From: Paramacrobiotus metropolitanus
Taxonomy: Eukaryota; Tardigrada; Eutardigrada; Parachela; Macrobiotidae
DNA: 64,000 nt
Assembly (NCBI RefSeq): GCF_019649055.1
Contig: NW_026570302.1
Location: 434,001-498,000, forward strand
Direction of reading: 5' to 3'
Of this stretch, positions 49,318 through 61,730 are shown one piece after another. The notes under the pieces were generated by a model. The model did no database searches. It was given only the letters and a program-made list of their open reading frames with translations, and was not told where the DNA came from. A program made the position numbers and the translations under genes. How positions within the stretch are numbered: the first letter of the stretch is position 1; every line of letters begins with the position of its first letter.

Positions 49318-50271
49318 ATGGCTAACATTTCTTCTATAACTAACGCCACTCTCCCATCGATTACATGGTCATCTATCCCGATTCTGGATGTCATCATCCT
49401 GCCGCTAACTGTCCTCTTCAACGGCGTCATTCTTCTCCTCTTTCTTATCGACAGCAATTTACGGAGTCCGTTCACCGTGTACCTCGCCAACCTGCTCTTC
49501 TCCAACGTGCTGTATGCCGTACTGGTAACCCCGCTGGACATCCTCCTCTCCCTGTTCCCGCGGTGGATCTTCGGGAGCGGAGCATGCCGGTTATACATCT
49601 ACAGCAGCTACCTGATGGCCACCGTTACCGCCCACTGTCATCTTTTAATCACCCTCAACCGGTTGTGGGCGGTGCAGTGGCCGCTGTCCTACGCGCACCG
49701 ACACTCCACGAAAATAGCCGTTGGCATCTGCGCCGGGATGTGGGTATACGTTAACGTTGGTTTATTACCAGGGATCATCACGTACATTGTGAAATACCAG
49801 AAGCCGGTAGAGGTGTACGGCTGCAGCATACTTTTAGCCGATGAGGCACTGCTGGGGTTTCGCTATTTCAATCAGCTGTATTTGTTCGATCTGGTGAATG
49901 TATTTATCCCGGCGGTGTATCCCTACCTGTGGTATCGGCGCCGGAAGATCCATCCCGGAGAAAGCGGTGTGTCGTCGGATAAGCCGTCCGTGGAGGTATC
50001 GACCGGTGCCAGCAGACGAAGAATGAAAGGTCAAGCGCGGGCGTTCGCGGTTCTGACGATGCTGACGGCCAGTATCACGATCTGCTGGACACCAGCAGCG
50101 ACGCTGTTTACGTTAAGTATGTTTATGGATGTCAGCGGGTGGGGCCTGGCGTTCCAGGTGGTGCGGGGATTGTTCGCGGTGCAGCCGGTGCTGGATCCCA
50201 TATTGTTTACACTGACGCTGCCGGATCTGCGCAGGGCGCTGGAAATGCGGTTGCCGTGGCGTGCATGGTGA
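49318..50271 (+). CDS. Rhodopsin-like (class A) GPCR, intronless, copy 2
   Basis: A single 317-codon exon aligns nearly end to end with the gene at 46736: IYSSYLMATVTAHCHLLITL in TM3, the NRLWAVQWP motif, YFNQLYLFDLVN in TM5 and CWTPAA in TM6 are shared. TM7 has PVLDPILF as in copy 1. The N-terminus has sequons (NIS, NAT). The main difference is a shorter third intracellular loop. An intronless tandem pair suggests duplication of an already intronless gene. Confidence 0.9.
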   Translation: MANISSITNATLPSITWSSIPILDVIILPLTVLFNGVILLLFLIDSNLRSPFTVYLANLLFSNVLYAVLVTPLDILLSLFPRWIFGSGACRLYIYSSYLMATVTAHCHLLITLNRLWAVQWPLSYAHRHSTKIAVGICAGMWVYVNVGLLPGIITYIVKYQKPVEVYGCSILLADEALLGFRYFNQLYLFDLVNVFIPAVYPYLWYRRRKIHPGESGVSSDKPSVEVSTGASRRRMKGQARAFAVLTMLTASITICWTPAATLFTLSMFMDVSGWGLAFQVVRGLFAVQPVLDPILFTLTLPDLRRALEMRLPWRAW

Positions 50272-51217
50272 ACTGTCTGCGGGAGAGAATCCAGTACTTA
50301 CTCAAATAGCGTCTCTCTTACAATAAGCGAGTTACATTCTTCTGTGGCTGTTAGTCGATCAGTTCTGCACAATGCTTACTGTAATGTTTTGCTGGTATTA
50401 TTTTACTTGTCGTGGAGAATTTAATATGTTTGTATTTAATTTACAGCCGGTTGGCGGTAAGTATTGCACATTTACATTGGTGCATGCATGCAAATTTGCT
50501 GCGTTTTTTTATTATGCTTTTGGTTTGTAATAGGTAGTTTTATGTCTTCCTTCGCTGAACGTATTATACAGAACTACTATAGCACCAAACCTGTCAATTT
50601 TAGGATTAATTGTTTTTGTTGGGTTTCAACTAAATTTTTTTAGGTATTTATTCAGTGCTAACAAACTGATTGCTAAAAGACTGTTTAATTGCTAACAAAA
50701 ACCAGTGTTGTGAGGTCAGTGCAATTTACAACGATATGACTGGAGCGCTTCTGTCGACCCTTCTGTATAATTCAGTTTAAAAACTGAGTTTGTGCGATAG
50801 CATGTATTACTTCTATCTTCTTCAAACTGTGTGCTGACCTCGATTCTATATGCTCGTAACTGTCAAGTCATAGTCGCTATACATGGGTTTTTACCAGTTT
50901 TAATTACACCAGCTCACTGTCACATTTATTAAGCATTTCTGTGTGGTCTGAAATTATGTGCGCCCTGATAATTATTGTGTTGTTTTGGTTAAATCTCGCT
51001 TAGCAATACTGACTGGATAAGGCGTAATGCACCATTACGCAAAAAGCTATGCACATTAAAACAATAGTGTCCATAGCGGTTAAATAAATTATACAAGCAC
51101 ATATCGTAAAGTCGGCCGGTGATAGATTTCTGGAAATGACGATCACTTTAGCGCTCTTTGGTTCAGTATCCCTCACAGATCGCTGATTGGTCGATTCTTC
51201 ATCGCTGGCTTCCATTG
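50272..51217. other. Intergenic between GPCR copy 2 and the trehalase 3' end
   Basis: AT-rich sequence. A 73-codon minus-strand ORF (51221-51000) overlaps the trehalase stop but has no supporting features. Confidence 0.45.
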
Positions 51218-54200
51218 TCACTCAGTCGACCGGACCAGCGACAAATCCTCCTGACTGTCGCGCTTTGCCTCGATCTTAGCCGATGGCTCCTTCTTCGTTG
51301 GGAATTTGATCTTTTTCAGCACGATCCCACCGACGACCAGTAGGCACACCACGCCAAATGCCGCTAAAGCGACGTATTTCCAGTTGGCATCCGCCATGAA
51401 TCCGCCTGCGGAATAAGACATATTTACAGTCAGTCGAGCTGTTTACACCCAGAGTAAATTTCAAGCGGTTAAGGTGACAAGGTCAAATAGCATTAGAACC
51501 TCGGACACACAGCAAACAAACGCGTTTAACCTCCGGTATGACTGGACGGGGTGTGGTTGTAATTGACGGTTAATTCGCCGGGGAACAGTTCGATCAGGCG
51601 CAGTATACCGCCGTTGGTCCAGCCGAAACCTTCTTGTACTTGATATTCACCGCCGCCGCCATATTTTCCCGGATCATTCACGTCATACTGTAATTTAGAC
51701 ATCCACGTATAAAATAACATGTTGATGTAACAAAAAAAAAGCGCAAAATAAGTTGACGTAACCCCGGAGATCTTAAACATTGTAAATCAGCGCTGACCTT
51801 TTCGAAAAAGTACCCACTACTGTTATAACCAGCATAAACGGCGGAAAAATATTTCTGCGCAAACTGCAGCGCAGTGGAACGAGTTTCTGGAAACTGCGCG
51901 AAGCCTGTTCAACAAACATTAGGGTCAATTTAAAATGTAATCACAAGTTGCGGAGAAGTTGGTAATATACTTTCGACCAGCATCAGCTGATGCGGCGGCC
52001 AAGCATTAGCATAATCCCACTGCATGTCCGGTCTGGCATTCTTCGATAACGACTCGGGGAACCCACCGGGATATGCGCTGATTTTTGTAATCTGCAATGC
52101 GGGTGGTTCGTTAGCCCAGGTTTTAAGAAAAGCGATTTTATGCTAAACTAAACAATGGATATTCAAATTAATTTATTTTTTGCGACCTTACATCATCGCT
52201 CTTGAGAACTCTATTTGCAAACTCCGCCGTGGTGATATTGACCCCCGATCCGGTGCACTGCGTAAACAACGGAGCAATACTGCTTAAATAGAAATCAGTC
52301 CTCTGCCGGCCTTCTTGTAGATCATAATCCCGCCACATGGATAATTCCTCGTTCCAGAAAATATCGTGCATGGCGCTGCCGCGGCTTTTCGCTTTGGAAT
52401 GGTACAGTGCGGATTTCTTTGCATTACCTGTGCAACAGTATTTATTTTAATGTTGTTTTTAAAAAAAATAAATAGTTGGCTTATACCAGTGAGATCATAG
52501 AAAGTGCCCATTAAGCGTTCCTGTGCGCAGAGGAACGCATTGAGATCCACCGGGAGAATGGTTTTCGTGCGGATATTGTTGAACGGGGCATCTTGATTGT
52601 CCAGCCATCGCGTTGAGAAATCAATGCCACTCTCCGCAGCGGCGGCAATATTAGAGTACAAATCCTCGTGACCTTGTAAAAAAATAACGTTGATTGCCAC
52701 TGCAGTTCACCAAAATAAAACAATTCGTAAAGCAAGCTGGAAGAGTTCTTAATGAGCATCATCTGTTGGTTAATGTGTTTGGATCCGATATTGTAAAAAT
52801 TATGCTTATGGTGGTTTTGATCTTGTTGCAGAAACGTACGCTGAGTATTTAAAAAAAATATGTTTAATTTACTGTTGTTTAGTGACGCTTTCGTTAGTGG
52901 ATGTTATAAACCGTATTCCGTGGTGTTTAATCAACATTGTACGAGGTAATACACACTAGTACGTAGGTACTTAGCCATTTTCACTGCGTAATGATTTGAT
53001 TGAGATAGCACATGATTGGGAATAACGGTGCAATAACGGTTAATAACCCTACCGCGTTTGTGCCCGTGTTCTACGATTACTACGGGGAGAATATTTGTGA
53101 TTGAGTCGGTAGCGGTTTGTGTCGCTGCTATGAGTTAAGCTGAACACCAGTTCCGTAATCCGTTAACGTAATAGCCAACAGTGCATGGTTGAACTAACCA
53201 ACCACTTGCGCAACAGTCAGCCGAGTGGAGTGGACTGTTCATTTCCCAGCCGCAGCTGTTGGGTTGTGCAACCATCCACGGTTAGCTGTTACGTCAATCG
53301 CTTACGTAACTGGTGTTCAGCTTAACTCATAGCAGCTAAACCGCTGCCGATTCAAAGCACAATCCTCCTCGTATGCTTTTAAAGCTGAATACAAGAGCAA
53401 TAGCATTAGTTAATTTAATGTGCTATCGTAAATTCTGCCAACTCCGGAACCCGGTATGCGGTTATACAGCTGAACCTTGATCGCGTTTCCTTACTTCGCC
53501 CGTTTTTGAGTAATGCTGCCTGCTCCACATCTTCCCGGTACATTTCCGGTCGCGGCTGGTTCATCCCGCCGCGATACCGGTTCATGGTGTAGATCTTCCC
53601 GCGTATGGACACATCCACCCGGCGTTCGGTCATCCAGAATTTATACTCCTTTTCCAGATACGGCAGCATCTCTTGCACCACGGCCAGACCCTTCTCCCGT
53701 GGTACGCTAGGATGCTGACAGAATGCGTCGACCATCAGGGCGAAGACCGGCGGTTGGGAGCGTTTCTGGTAGTAGACACGGTTGCCGTTGGGCATATGAC
53801 CGAATCTGTTAAGTAATTTTTGTATTTATGCAGTAAAAGATTGCGGGCTTTGCAATAAAGCGTTTACCGGTGGATTAAATGCGCAATGTTGCGCAACATG
53901 CCCAGTGCGGTGTCGGCCATATTGGACACCATCAGACCCTGGATAACCCAGAAGGAGTCCCAGTAGTAGATCTCACGGAAGCGCCCGCCGGGAATAATGA
54001 AAGGATGCGGGACGTATATCAAGGAGTGCTGTTCCGGATGTCTCGCCACCGATTCTGCACACTGAAGGTAAAATGTTTAGCAGTTTGAAATACGAAATAA
54101 ATGCAAAAAAATTCATTTGTTAGTGGCACACTATTAAACAAAGTCATTATTTATTTGTTTATGACATGCTGTCCATGATTATTTTATTGGGAAAATCCCT

Positions 54201-55351
54201 TGGTAATCTTTGATTTTTCGTAATTTTGAACGGCTCAATAAGTGTATAGGGTAGACTGTAATGTATAGACTCACTTCACCAAAAACTATTGGAAGACTGC
54301 GTAACACAGATGAGCTAATTAGTTGCAAGATAAGGTGTGAAAAGATTCCTTCTGTTGCTGAAAAATCTGAGGTAACCCGCATCTTCTGTGTTTCCTCTAA
54401 TGTAACTTGGCCGCAGTTGGCCTCTGCTGCTCAGCACGTGGAAACTTCCGCGACAGACAACAAAGATTACTACCGTTTATTACAGATCACTGTCTTTGTT
54501 GTTGCTAGACTGTCTGGTTGTTCAGTCTGCCAATTGTCAAAGCTAATCAAGCGCATCAGAACTAATGATCCAGTACAGTTATCTTGAGCCAACGTATTTG
54601 TCCATTTTATAAATAACCCATTGAGTAAAATTAGAAAACTTATTTGCGAATTTGTGACCATCAAAATAACAGAAATTAGTAATCACCGCCACACTTACAA
54701 AATTAAAAATTTGATTGTGAAAAATTGTTTTCACTTACGTAACGCCCAAGATCGTCCCATTTATTATGGATGACCGCGGCGAATTTGCGCACGGCCGGAT
54801 CCTGAATGTCGTGAAGCAGCGCCAGGCCGCCCTCCCGGGCCAGCCGGTAATCTGCTGGTCGGAACGGCATCATTTCCGCGCCACAGGCCATAAAGTTCTC
54901 CATAATAAAGTTCATTAGCGTAACTTTGGTCAGAGTGTCGTTATCAATTTTAGCAAAATTCTCTAGGATCTCCTCTTCCGTTCGATTAAACATGGGTAAA
55001 TCCACAAACGTCTTAGAGTCATTGTACAGGTGCATTCTTTGAATGGCTTTTAATAGCGGCCCACCGCAATAAATTCGACTGTAATAATAATTTTTTTTAA
55101 AATTTTATGTGTGATAGTAATTGATAAATAAATCATGCCCACTTGTTGCACAATGTGAGTTAAGTAATGAATATTACTGACAAATTGCAAGTAGTAAATT
55201 CTCGACCGGAAATAATTAATATATTGATGCATTGTTTACTTGATTTTTCTCACCTGGAACACGGCAGAATAATTTCCGTCACGTTTTTCGCCGTTATCCG
55301 CGTCGACAAGAAACAAATCAAAATGAACGTAATAAGGAATAAACGGAGCAT
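51218..55351 (-). CDS. Membrane-anchored trehalase (GH37, alpha,alpha-trehalase)
   Basis: Ten minus-strand exons join in phase: 55351-55254, 55078-54739, 54061-53868, 53805-53495, 52672-52487, 52427-52192, 52091-51971, 51904-51798, 51687-51531 and 51405-51218, about 645 residues. It has a signal peptide (MLRLFLITFILICFLS), the CGGPLL start of the domain, DSKTFVDLP, signature 1 PGGRFREIYYWDSFW (residue 170 onward), PNGNRVYYQKRSQPP, the catalytic-Asp motif ESGIDFSTRW (D332), signature 2 QWDYANAWPP (A where P is usual), and the catalytic Glu in GGGGEYQ (E545) followed by EGFGWTNGG. The last exon adds a single membrane span (YVALAAFGVVCLLVVGGIVL) and a ~30-residue Lys-rich cytoplasmic tail. The enzyme therefore faces outside the cell, or into a lumen, and hydrolyses trehalose to glucose. 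Confidence 0.95.
53106..53350. repeat. Foldback element in a trehalase intron
   Basis: The left arm (53106-~53200) and right arm (~53260-53350) are imperfect reverse complements; GCTATGAGTTAAGCTGAACA followed by CCAGTT is exact in both. It lies inside the intron between the exons starting at 52672 and ending at 53495. It looks like a MITE-type insertion. Confidence 0.8.
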
Positions 55352-57404
55352 TTTCCTAGTACACAAAAAAAGTTGAAAAATCAAAACAAGATGCAGTCTA
55401 ATGATCCTAATTTAAATTTTCTCGTAAGAATAAACATCAGCAAGGAAATAAACATATAAGCATTACAATAATTGCTATTCCGCTCGCATGAATTTCCGTA
55501 ATTTTAAATCAAATCGCAAACAGTCTCCGCTTCACACTTCAAAATGCCAGTAAGACCGGAATTGATATATCCGTTTTATAACAAAAATAATTGTATCATC
55601 CTTGATTCCCCTGAAGATAGTTTAAAATTTTTTACGTAGAAGTCACATTCTTCTCACCGGTACGGGAAACACTGTAACACTAACGACAGAATAACACTGC
55701 TGTCATTCGGTTAAACGCTTGACTGGTCCGATAGAGCCGTGTGTGTAACAAACAATTTAATCTCCAATTGCTTACGGATGTTTTGCATGACTGTGTGCAG
55801 CCAGCGGTACGTGGAACGCCTGACGTTTCAAGTGGGAAAAATACACCGACTCAGCGCCGCCGCTAGCGGAAAAACGAGCGAAATGTCAATGTCAATACAA
55901 ACGGTTCACACATACAAGTGGAGTGGATCACGAGACCCGCGTTTATGAATCAAACCATGAGAATATAACTATTACACATACAGAATAATAAACCGCCATA
56001 ATATGCCGGTATATGTAACAGTAAAAAGGAAAATAACCTTGCAATAGTTACCGGAAACGCGCTGCTTTTAGACAGCAGTTTATCGGTTGTTATGGAATTT
56101 TGCCGGTGGCTTGTCTATTGATGTCGATTGATTATTGTTGACAACGGTTTGTAGCTGTTTTCTGTTACATGGTTGTTGTGAAGAGTTTAAATGAAGAAAA
56201 GAGAATGATTCAGCGGCGGTGTGTCGCCGTCGACCAGTACACACTACACACCCCCAAAATTGTTCTTTCTAAATGAGTTGTGTAGCGAAACGACAGTGCA
56301 GCATTTATTGGTTCTTTTTCAATAAGACTAAGAGTACTTATGTGATATATCGGCCAAGGCTAAAAAACCCCTTGAGTATGGTGCTGTACCGGCCTTTCAT
56401 TTCCGCAGAATTACTTCCGAAAACACTTTTTCGTATACAGGAAAAGAACATAAGAACTTTTCTGTACATAAGAATCACACTAGCCACATTGTGCGCATTC
56501 TGCCAAAATTTGGACGGTTAGAAAAAGCCGTTAATCCTGTAAATTACTAAAATGACCTACAAATATTTTTTTAAAGAAGGCGATTGCGAAATATTTTATT
56601 CATAAGTTTTACTAACCAGGTAAAATTAGAAGTGCATATACTATCAAATTTTTTAACGTCTTTTAGCGTTGCCGCAGCCGCATTTTTGCTATTCGGTTGG
56701 CTGTTGCTTATATGTAATGGAGAAAATTATTAAGATCTACGAGTATTTTTTGTCTTTTTTTTTTATAAATCTCGATACCTGCAATAACTGGTGCAGCTGG
56801 CACACTTCCGGAGTAGAGTCAAAACGCAATTACTACTGTAATTGTTAAATTTATTAACTTGGATAACTTCAATTCTACATTATTGTACAACGAAAGTATA
56901 AAACCGTACTTCTATACGTACAGAGTTACGGCACTTTCTACAGTGAGAGTGAGACAAACTGGTAATTAATTACGTTTTTAAATTTGTTTTACTGACGCTC
57001 CGTAAGGGATTAGGCCCAACAGCGAGCGCTTTATCCGCACTGACACCGCCGAGCGCCGGCCACCCCAGAATGAGCGGTGTGTGTGTGAACGTTTGATCAT
57101 GAGCTGAACCTGTCGAGACAAGAAGCCCAACCCGCTCAGAGCGCTGCGCAAGCACGCAGTCTGCAGAATTTGCGCTGAACGTCATTTACTGGATTTCCAG
57201 GTCAACGAAAAACCTGATCATTTTCGTCGTTTTGTTTAGCGTACAAAAAGACATTATGCGCCAGCTCGCAGCCGGTCAACCCTCCATTCCGACTGATTGT
57301 AGAATAATTTTATAGACGATAGTTTCGGTTTCTAGTAGGCTGTTGTGTTATTGCTGAAAGTTGGTATTTGAGAGCAGAGGGATCTCGGGCTTTTGCAGGC
57401 CTCA
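55352..57404. other. Intergenic, no gene recognised
   Basis: Presumably the trehalase promoter plus spacer. ORFs are short and unremarkable, and I see no clear TATA site on the minus strand next to the trehalase ATG. Confidence 0.5.
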
Positions 57405-58569
57405 ATGATGTCTGGCTCTCTCTTGGACTCCTTTGACGTGTTGGGCGAGGACGGTCTATTCCGCCTTGGTCGTGTGGTTGACTTGATTAACACAGGGCTC
57501 TTGATCGATTTCCTCTGTCGAAAGACCGCGTGAATTCATCCCGTTCAATCGCGTTTTCCGGAATGTCAAGTCGCTGATGATAGACAACGACCTGACCCAG
57601 GCGTACGTTGGCGCCAAACCCGACATGGCAATTCCCGTTGACGCCCTCATGCCCGAGTCACCTGGTGGTGCGCGGACGTGGTTCCCCGTCGAAATTGTCA
57701 ATATTATGCGCGGCATCCGCTGCGATTCGTGGCGTATAGGCCGGATGGCCGTTATCCAATGGGGGAGTGAATTGCAGTATACCGATATCGTTTCGGCTGC
57801 GCTGGAGAGTGGCGAGCGACTGGTGGAAAAGCATGGGTTTACAGCCTCCCGACCAGTCCCCATCGGTTGCCTGGCATGGTGACGGCTTTACGATGAGCGA
57901 TTTGAACGCATTCCCGGAGTCCGTTGCACCAGAGACCTTCGAGAAGCACAGTCTGCCGTTGCCGGAAGACTGCCATCGTATGGATGTTGATAAACTGCTC
58001 CAGGATTTGAGCGACAAAGCGTGTCATCGCCCCAAGCCCCAAGCTTGTTAACGGCTTAATTTCGTTCGTGAACATTGAGGGCGGTCGCGTGTGGTACATT
58101 TTTCGGAACGATAGGACTTTTCAGGTAAAAGTAAAAAAACTATTCAAAGCGCTGGCAGTACTAGGAAATTGTTCGTACAGACACTATACTTCCACTCTTA
58201 TCGCATTCCGGACAGTGGACACTTCCACATGTACTAATTCGCGGACCGGACACCATAGGCCGGGTGTCCTCTTTGTTGTTCCACATTAGAAAACTGGATA
58301 ATTTGTATTAATCTCGTGTACAATTGTGCAATCCATTGTTGACAAGCTCTTGTCAAGTAGAACAAGGCAGTACCGCGTCTCTGGTGTCTGTTACGGGTAA
58401 TGATATTACGGGGAGTGCGTTGACAACTTGTAAAATCTATGCATACAAACAAGTGACGTAGGGACCGCTCAGAAATCGGCTTGTATATATGGCTCCCAAC
58501 GTGTTTGAGCGACCGGGTGTGCGGAGGTGCCAGCCTCGCATGTACACATACAAGTAGCCGATCGGCATC

Positions 58570-58950
58570 TGCCAATCGATCTCCAGAATTTGGAAAACTT
58601 ATCTTTCGTTTATCTCTCAACGGATCTTGCCAAACGACATATCAGAAGATGAAGAATTTAATTTCAAACTTTTTGATAGCTAGCAGGTGACTATTTATGG
58701 CGAATCAAGAAAGTTATGGCTGTTTTAGTTTCTCGTAGACATAGCATAGGGCCGTGCGAGGGGGCGTTGCTTCCATCCTATGTTAAGTCTACGAGAAACT
58801 AAACAACCATAACTTTCTTGATTCATAAATAAATAACCTGCTAGCTATCAAAAAGTTAAAATTTAATTCTACATCTTTTGGTATATCGATGGGCCAGATC
58901 CGTTGAGAAGAAAATGGAAGACGAACGTTTGAAATTTCGAGATCAACTGG
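58570..58950. repeat. Long foldback repeat in the F-box-type gene
   Basis: The inner arms 58671-58750 and 58777-58855 are close reverse complements (TTTTGATAGCTAGCAGG, ATCAAGAAAGTTATGG, TTTCTCGTAGAC in both). Weaker pairing continues outward (CTCAACGGATCT at 58615 against its complement near 58905). The loop is ~26 bases. It lies in the intron between 58124 and 59330. A related segment, with the same TTTTTGATA...CTATTTAT.GCGAA...TCTCGTAG order, is at 32745-32835. Confidence 0.85.
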
Positions 58951-60399
58951 CAGCTGGTCCAGCTACGTGTTCGTATGCGTGCAAAGGGGTGGAGTTACAT
59001 GCATACACGACTACACGTAAGGGCCTTACGTGGATGGATTTTTGGCACCGCTTTCATACACGCATACATCTAGTTTGCGCGGCAGCAAATCGCTGCATCG
59101 TGGGTTCGGCCGTGACGTCACCTGTTTGTATGTATAGATTTGGTGTATAGATGAAGTTTGCAAACGCTAACCCACTATTGTGCAAATGTTTGGAATACGA
59201 AAATTAAAGTGTTGGTTATGGACATATGTGTGAGTTGGATCAGTAAAATTAATTTTTCTACAGAAATGAGAAAACATTTCAAATTATTTTGATGATGCAC
59301 CTACCGTGACCTACGTGTGGTTTCCGTAGGAGGAGTTTTGTTTCCGGACAACTTTGCTGGAGGACATTCATGTACTCTACAAGACGGTAATTTCATGGAT
59401 ACGAGAAATAACTTGGATGGCTGCCGAAGAAAAAGCTGTGTTGTTTGTGGAGCACGAAGAAATTGATGATCTGCATATGCTATCGTTGGACGTGTTGCTC
59501 GAAGTATATTCCCAACTGGATACTCCAACGCAAACTAGATTGCGCGCCGTCTGTTTTAAGTGGAACTCGATCATGGAATCGCCTGTACTGACGGCCTGCA
59601 TTGTTGTTACAAATTACTATGAGGCAGACAAACGCCAGCTGCCTTACTTTTTGATGGTTTCCATTTTTAAATGCCTCCGCAAATCTACACAACACATCAT
59701 TGTGAATGGTCGCAAAAGTTGGACAAACACCGACGATTTCGTGATGTTGACCCATATGGTACACTGTATTGGGCTGAAAATAGGCAGCCGATTGCGAGCG
59801 ATCTATTTAGTGGGAGCTTACCTAGCCACGAGATTCGGGAACACCCTGGATTTCGTCGATTATCCGTATGATAAATGCCAAAATGCATCCCTACAACGCT
59901 AAGGAGACCCTTGAATTATTCTCGTTTTACCCTGTTCTGGTCGATTTCGCCGCAGCTTGCGATGGCCTACCGTGCGATGCCATTCATCTGGTCAGATTTG
60001 ATATCGATATGTTTTTTGCCCAAGCAGACCCCAGTACGCTCGTCGAGCTGTGGATTAATCTGCCGGTGGTTCGTTTGCCTTCGAGTGTGGATGTTGGCAA
60101 AACGGTCTGGGCCGGACTTGAAGCAGCCGTGCCGAGGCCCAGTGGGGAAGAGCTCGCCACGTTGTCAGAGTGGTTGGCGTCCATCTCAACCGACCAGCAT
60201 CGGCGCGCTGTATATGGACTAGTCTGCAGGGTGAGTGAGATCGGGTGTTGAGTAATTTGTTTTGTTAACTATTGTGGATAGCTGGTAAATTTCAATAATA
60301 AATTCTGAGGATTTTTCCGAAAGTGGATTTGATGGAAAAGATACCAATTTTAACCGTGATCGCACGTTTTGCGATTTACGGTACGAGACTACGAGTGCT

Positions 60400-60558
60400 G
60401 TACAAGCTTGTCCGGTAATTTCCTACGTAAAGATACAGACAACACATATTTAGCCGTTTAGCGCGAAGTTAGCGCTATGGCAACTGCCACTACACTACGT
60501 CGCAAATTTGGATATTTCGCTGTACTGATTCGTAAGAAATTACCGGACAAGCTTGTAC
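60400..60558. mobile_element. Small MITE-like element, 23-bp TIRs
   Basis: GTACAAGCTTGTCCGGTAAT at 60400, extending to 60422, is the exact reverse complement of 60536-60558. Pairing continues with mismatches inward. It could be flanked by TA (GTA.../...TAC). At ~155 bp with no ORF it fits a MITE, and it lies in the last intron of the F-box-type gene. Confidence 0.75.
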
Positions 60559-61475
60559 TCAAGTAACCGTCTAGCTAAATGCAGAGAAATTAAATGTAGT
60601 ATAAAAGCATCGATAGAGGAACAATACACTGGACAATAACGTAGGCATCATCCATTGTCTCAAACACTCTGCACATAAGAAAGCCATGCTCTGCAAGTGT
60701 TTGTCATTACAAACGCAAGATCGGTGTTATTTTGTAGGCATTGTGTGCAGCGCAGACAGCTGATCCACGTCCGTCCTCGCATTACCGAGGCAACGAGTGG
60801 TGCGTTGACGGCTTGAAGGATCTGCGGCTGGAGAATCTGTCGTCGGTTGCTCTTCATTTCCTTCTAGAACTGGCTGACTATTTTAAAGAACCGTCGAGAC
60901 GAGCAATGACGACTCGGATGTTTCTGAATTTTAGCGGTTGCATGGCGTATGAAGGCCACTTCGTTTTGGGAATGTCTATGTGACGACTGTTTAACGTTTT
61001 TCTAAAGTTTTTATGATATACGATAATTTTTAGAATCCTCGTATATAACCACGTTCTGTCTTCGGACGGTATTGTCCTTATCAGCTATCGGTGTGCTGCT
61101 TTCACTTCTAGGTGTGTTCCATCTATTGCTTTTCTGTTGTTATTTTTTGTTGTTGCCTGATATTCTACCTATCTGCAGCGATTAGTATATACAGTAAGAT
61201 TGCGAGTAGTATTTTGGCTGCTGAGGCATTAGAAACCTTCCCCGGTTCCGCTGCGCTTCCTAATCTTACTGGAGGCTTATTTTTATCGAAGGTCGACGAT
61301 GAGTAGTGACGCCGGCGAAGGTGATGCCGCGGCTGTTACACCACTGAATTAGGAATGCAAGGGTTTTAAGATAATCGCAATACTGCGCGTGTCATGGAGT
61401 GGAATGACGGTTTGCTTAAAGCAAGTGGGCTGGTACATCGTACCAAATCTGACGGATATCGCGGAGGCGTACCAA

Positions 61476-61730
61476 AAGTCTCATTATCAACCGATCCTAT
61501 TCAAACTCTGCATGAAAACGCAAATTACCATGAAGATCGTTTTTACACCGAACCAGCCTTTCAAGCATGTTTTTGAAACTTTAATAAGAATTTCAAAAAT
61601 TTTAAAAATTAATTTGAGATTTGAGAAAAAATAGGTGAAAGCTGGTTCGATTTAAAAACTATCTTCATAGTAATGTGCGTTTTCATGCAAATTTTGAAAT
61701 TTGAATAGGATCGGTTTATAATGAGACTTG
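61476..61730. repeat. Foldback repeat, arms ~90 bp
   Basis: The left arm (61476-61560) and right arm (61636-61730) are reverse complements with small indels: AAGTCTCATTAT, ACCGATCCTATTCAAA, GCATGAAAACGCA and ATGAAGAT occur in order in both. A short T/A-rich loop separates them. Confidence 0.8.

Larger units (their letters stand above)
57405..60983 (+). pseudogene. Decaying F-box-type gene with several frameshifts
   Basis: Three exon-like blocks splice in phase (57405-58124, 59330-60230, 60738-60983), but the reading frame breaks inside two of them. Block 1 reads LLDSFDVLGEDGLFRLGRVV and shifts near 57528 into FIPFNRVFRNVKSLMIDND. It shifts again near 57840 (an extra T in a T run) into DGFTMSDLNAFPESVAPETF, and again at ~58030, where a 7-base CCCCAAG tandem duplication throws the frame before GLISFVNIEGGRVWYIF. 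Block 2 contains an F-box-like helix (LHMLSLDVLLEVYSQLDTPT, then RLRAVCFKWNSIM), as in SCF substrate adaptors, and shifts near 59890. Block 3 ends at a TGA. Coding content is well kept between breaks, so the loss is recent or the gene is misassembled. The ATG could be 57405 or 57408. Confidence 0.7.

Noticed and set aside
51000-51221. 73-codon minus-strand ORF overlapping the trehalase stop, with a hydrophobic stretch
   Set aside because: It starts in another frame across the trehalase stop and has no independent promoter or homology that I can see. Most likely 3' UTR.
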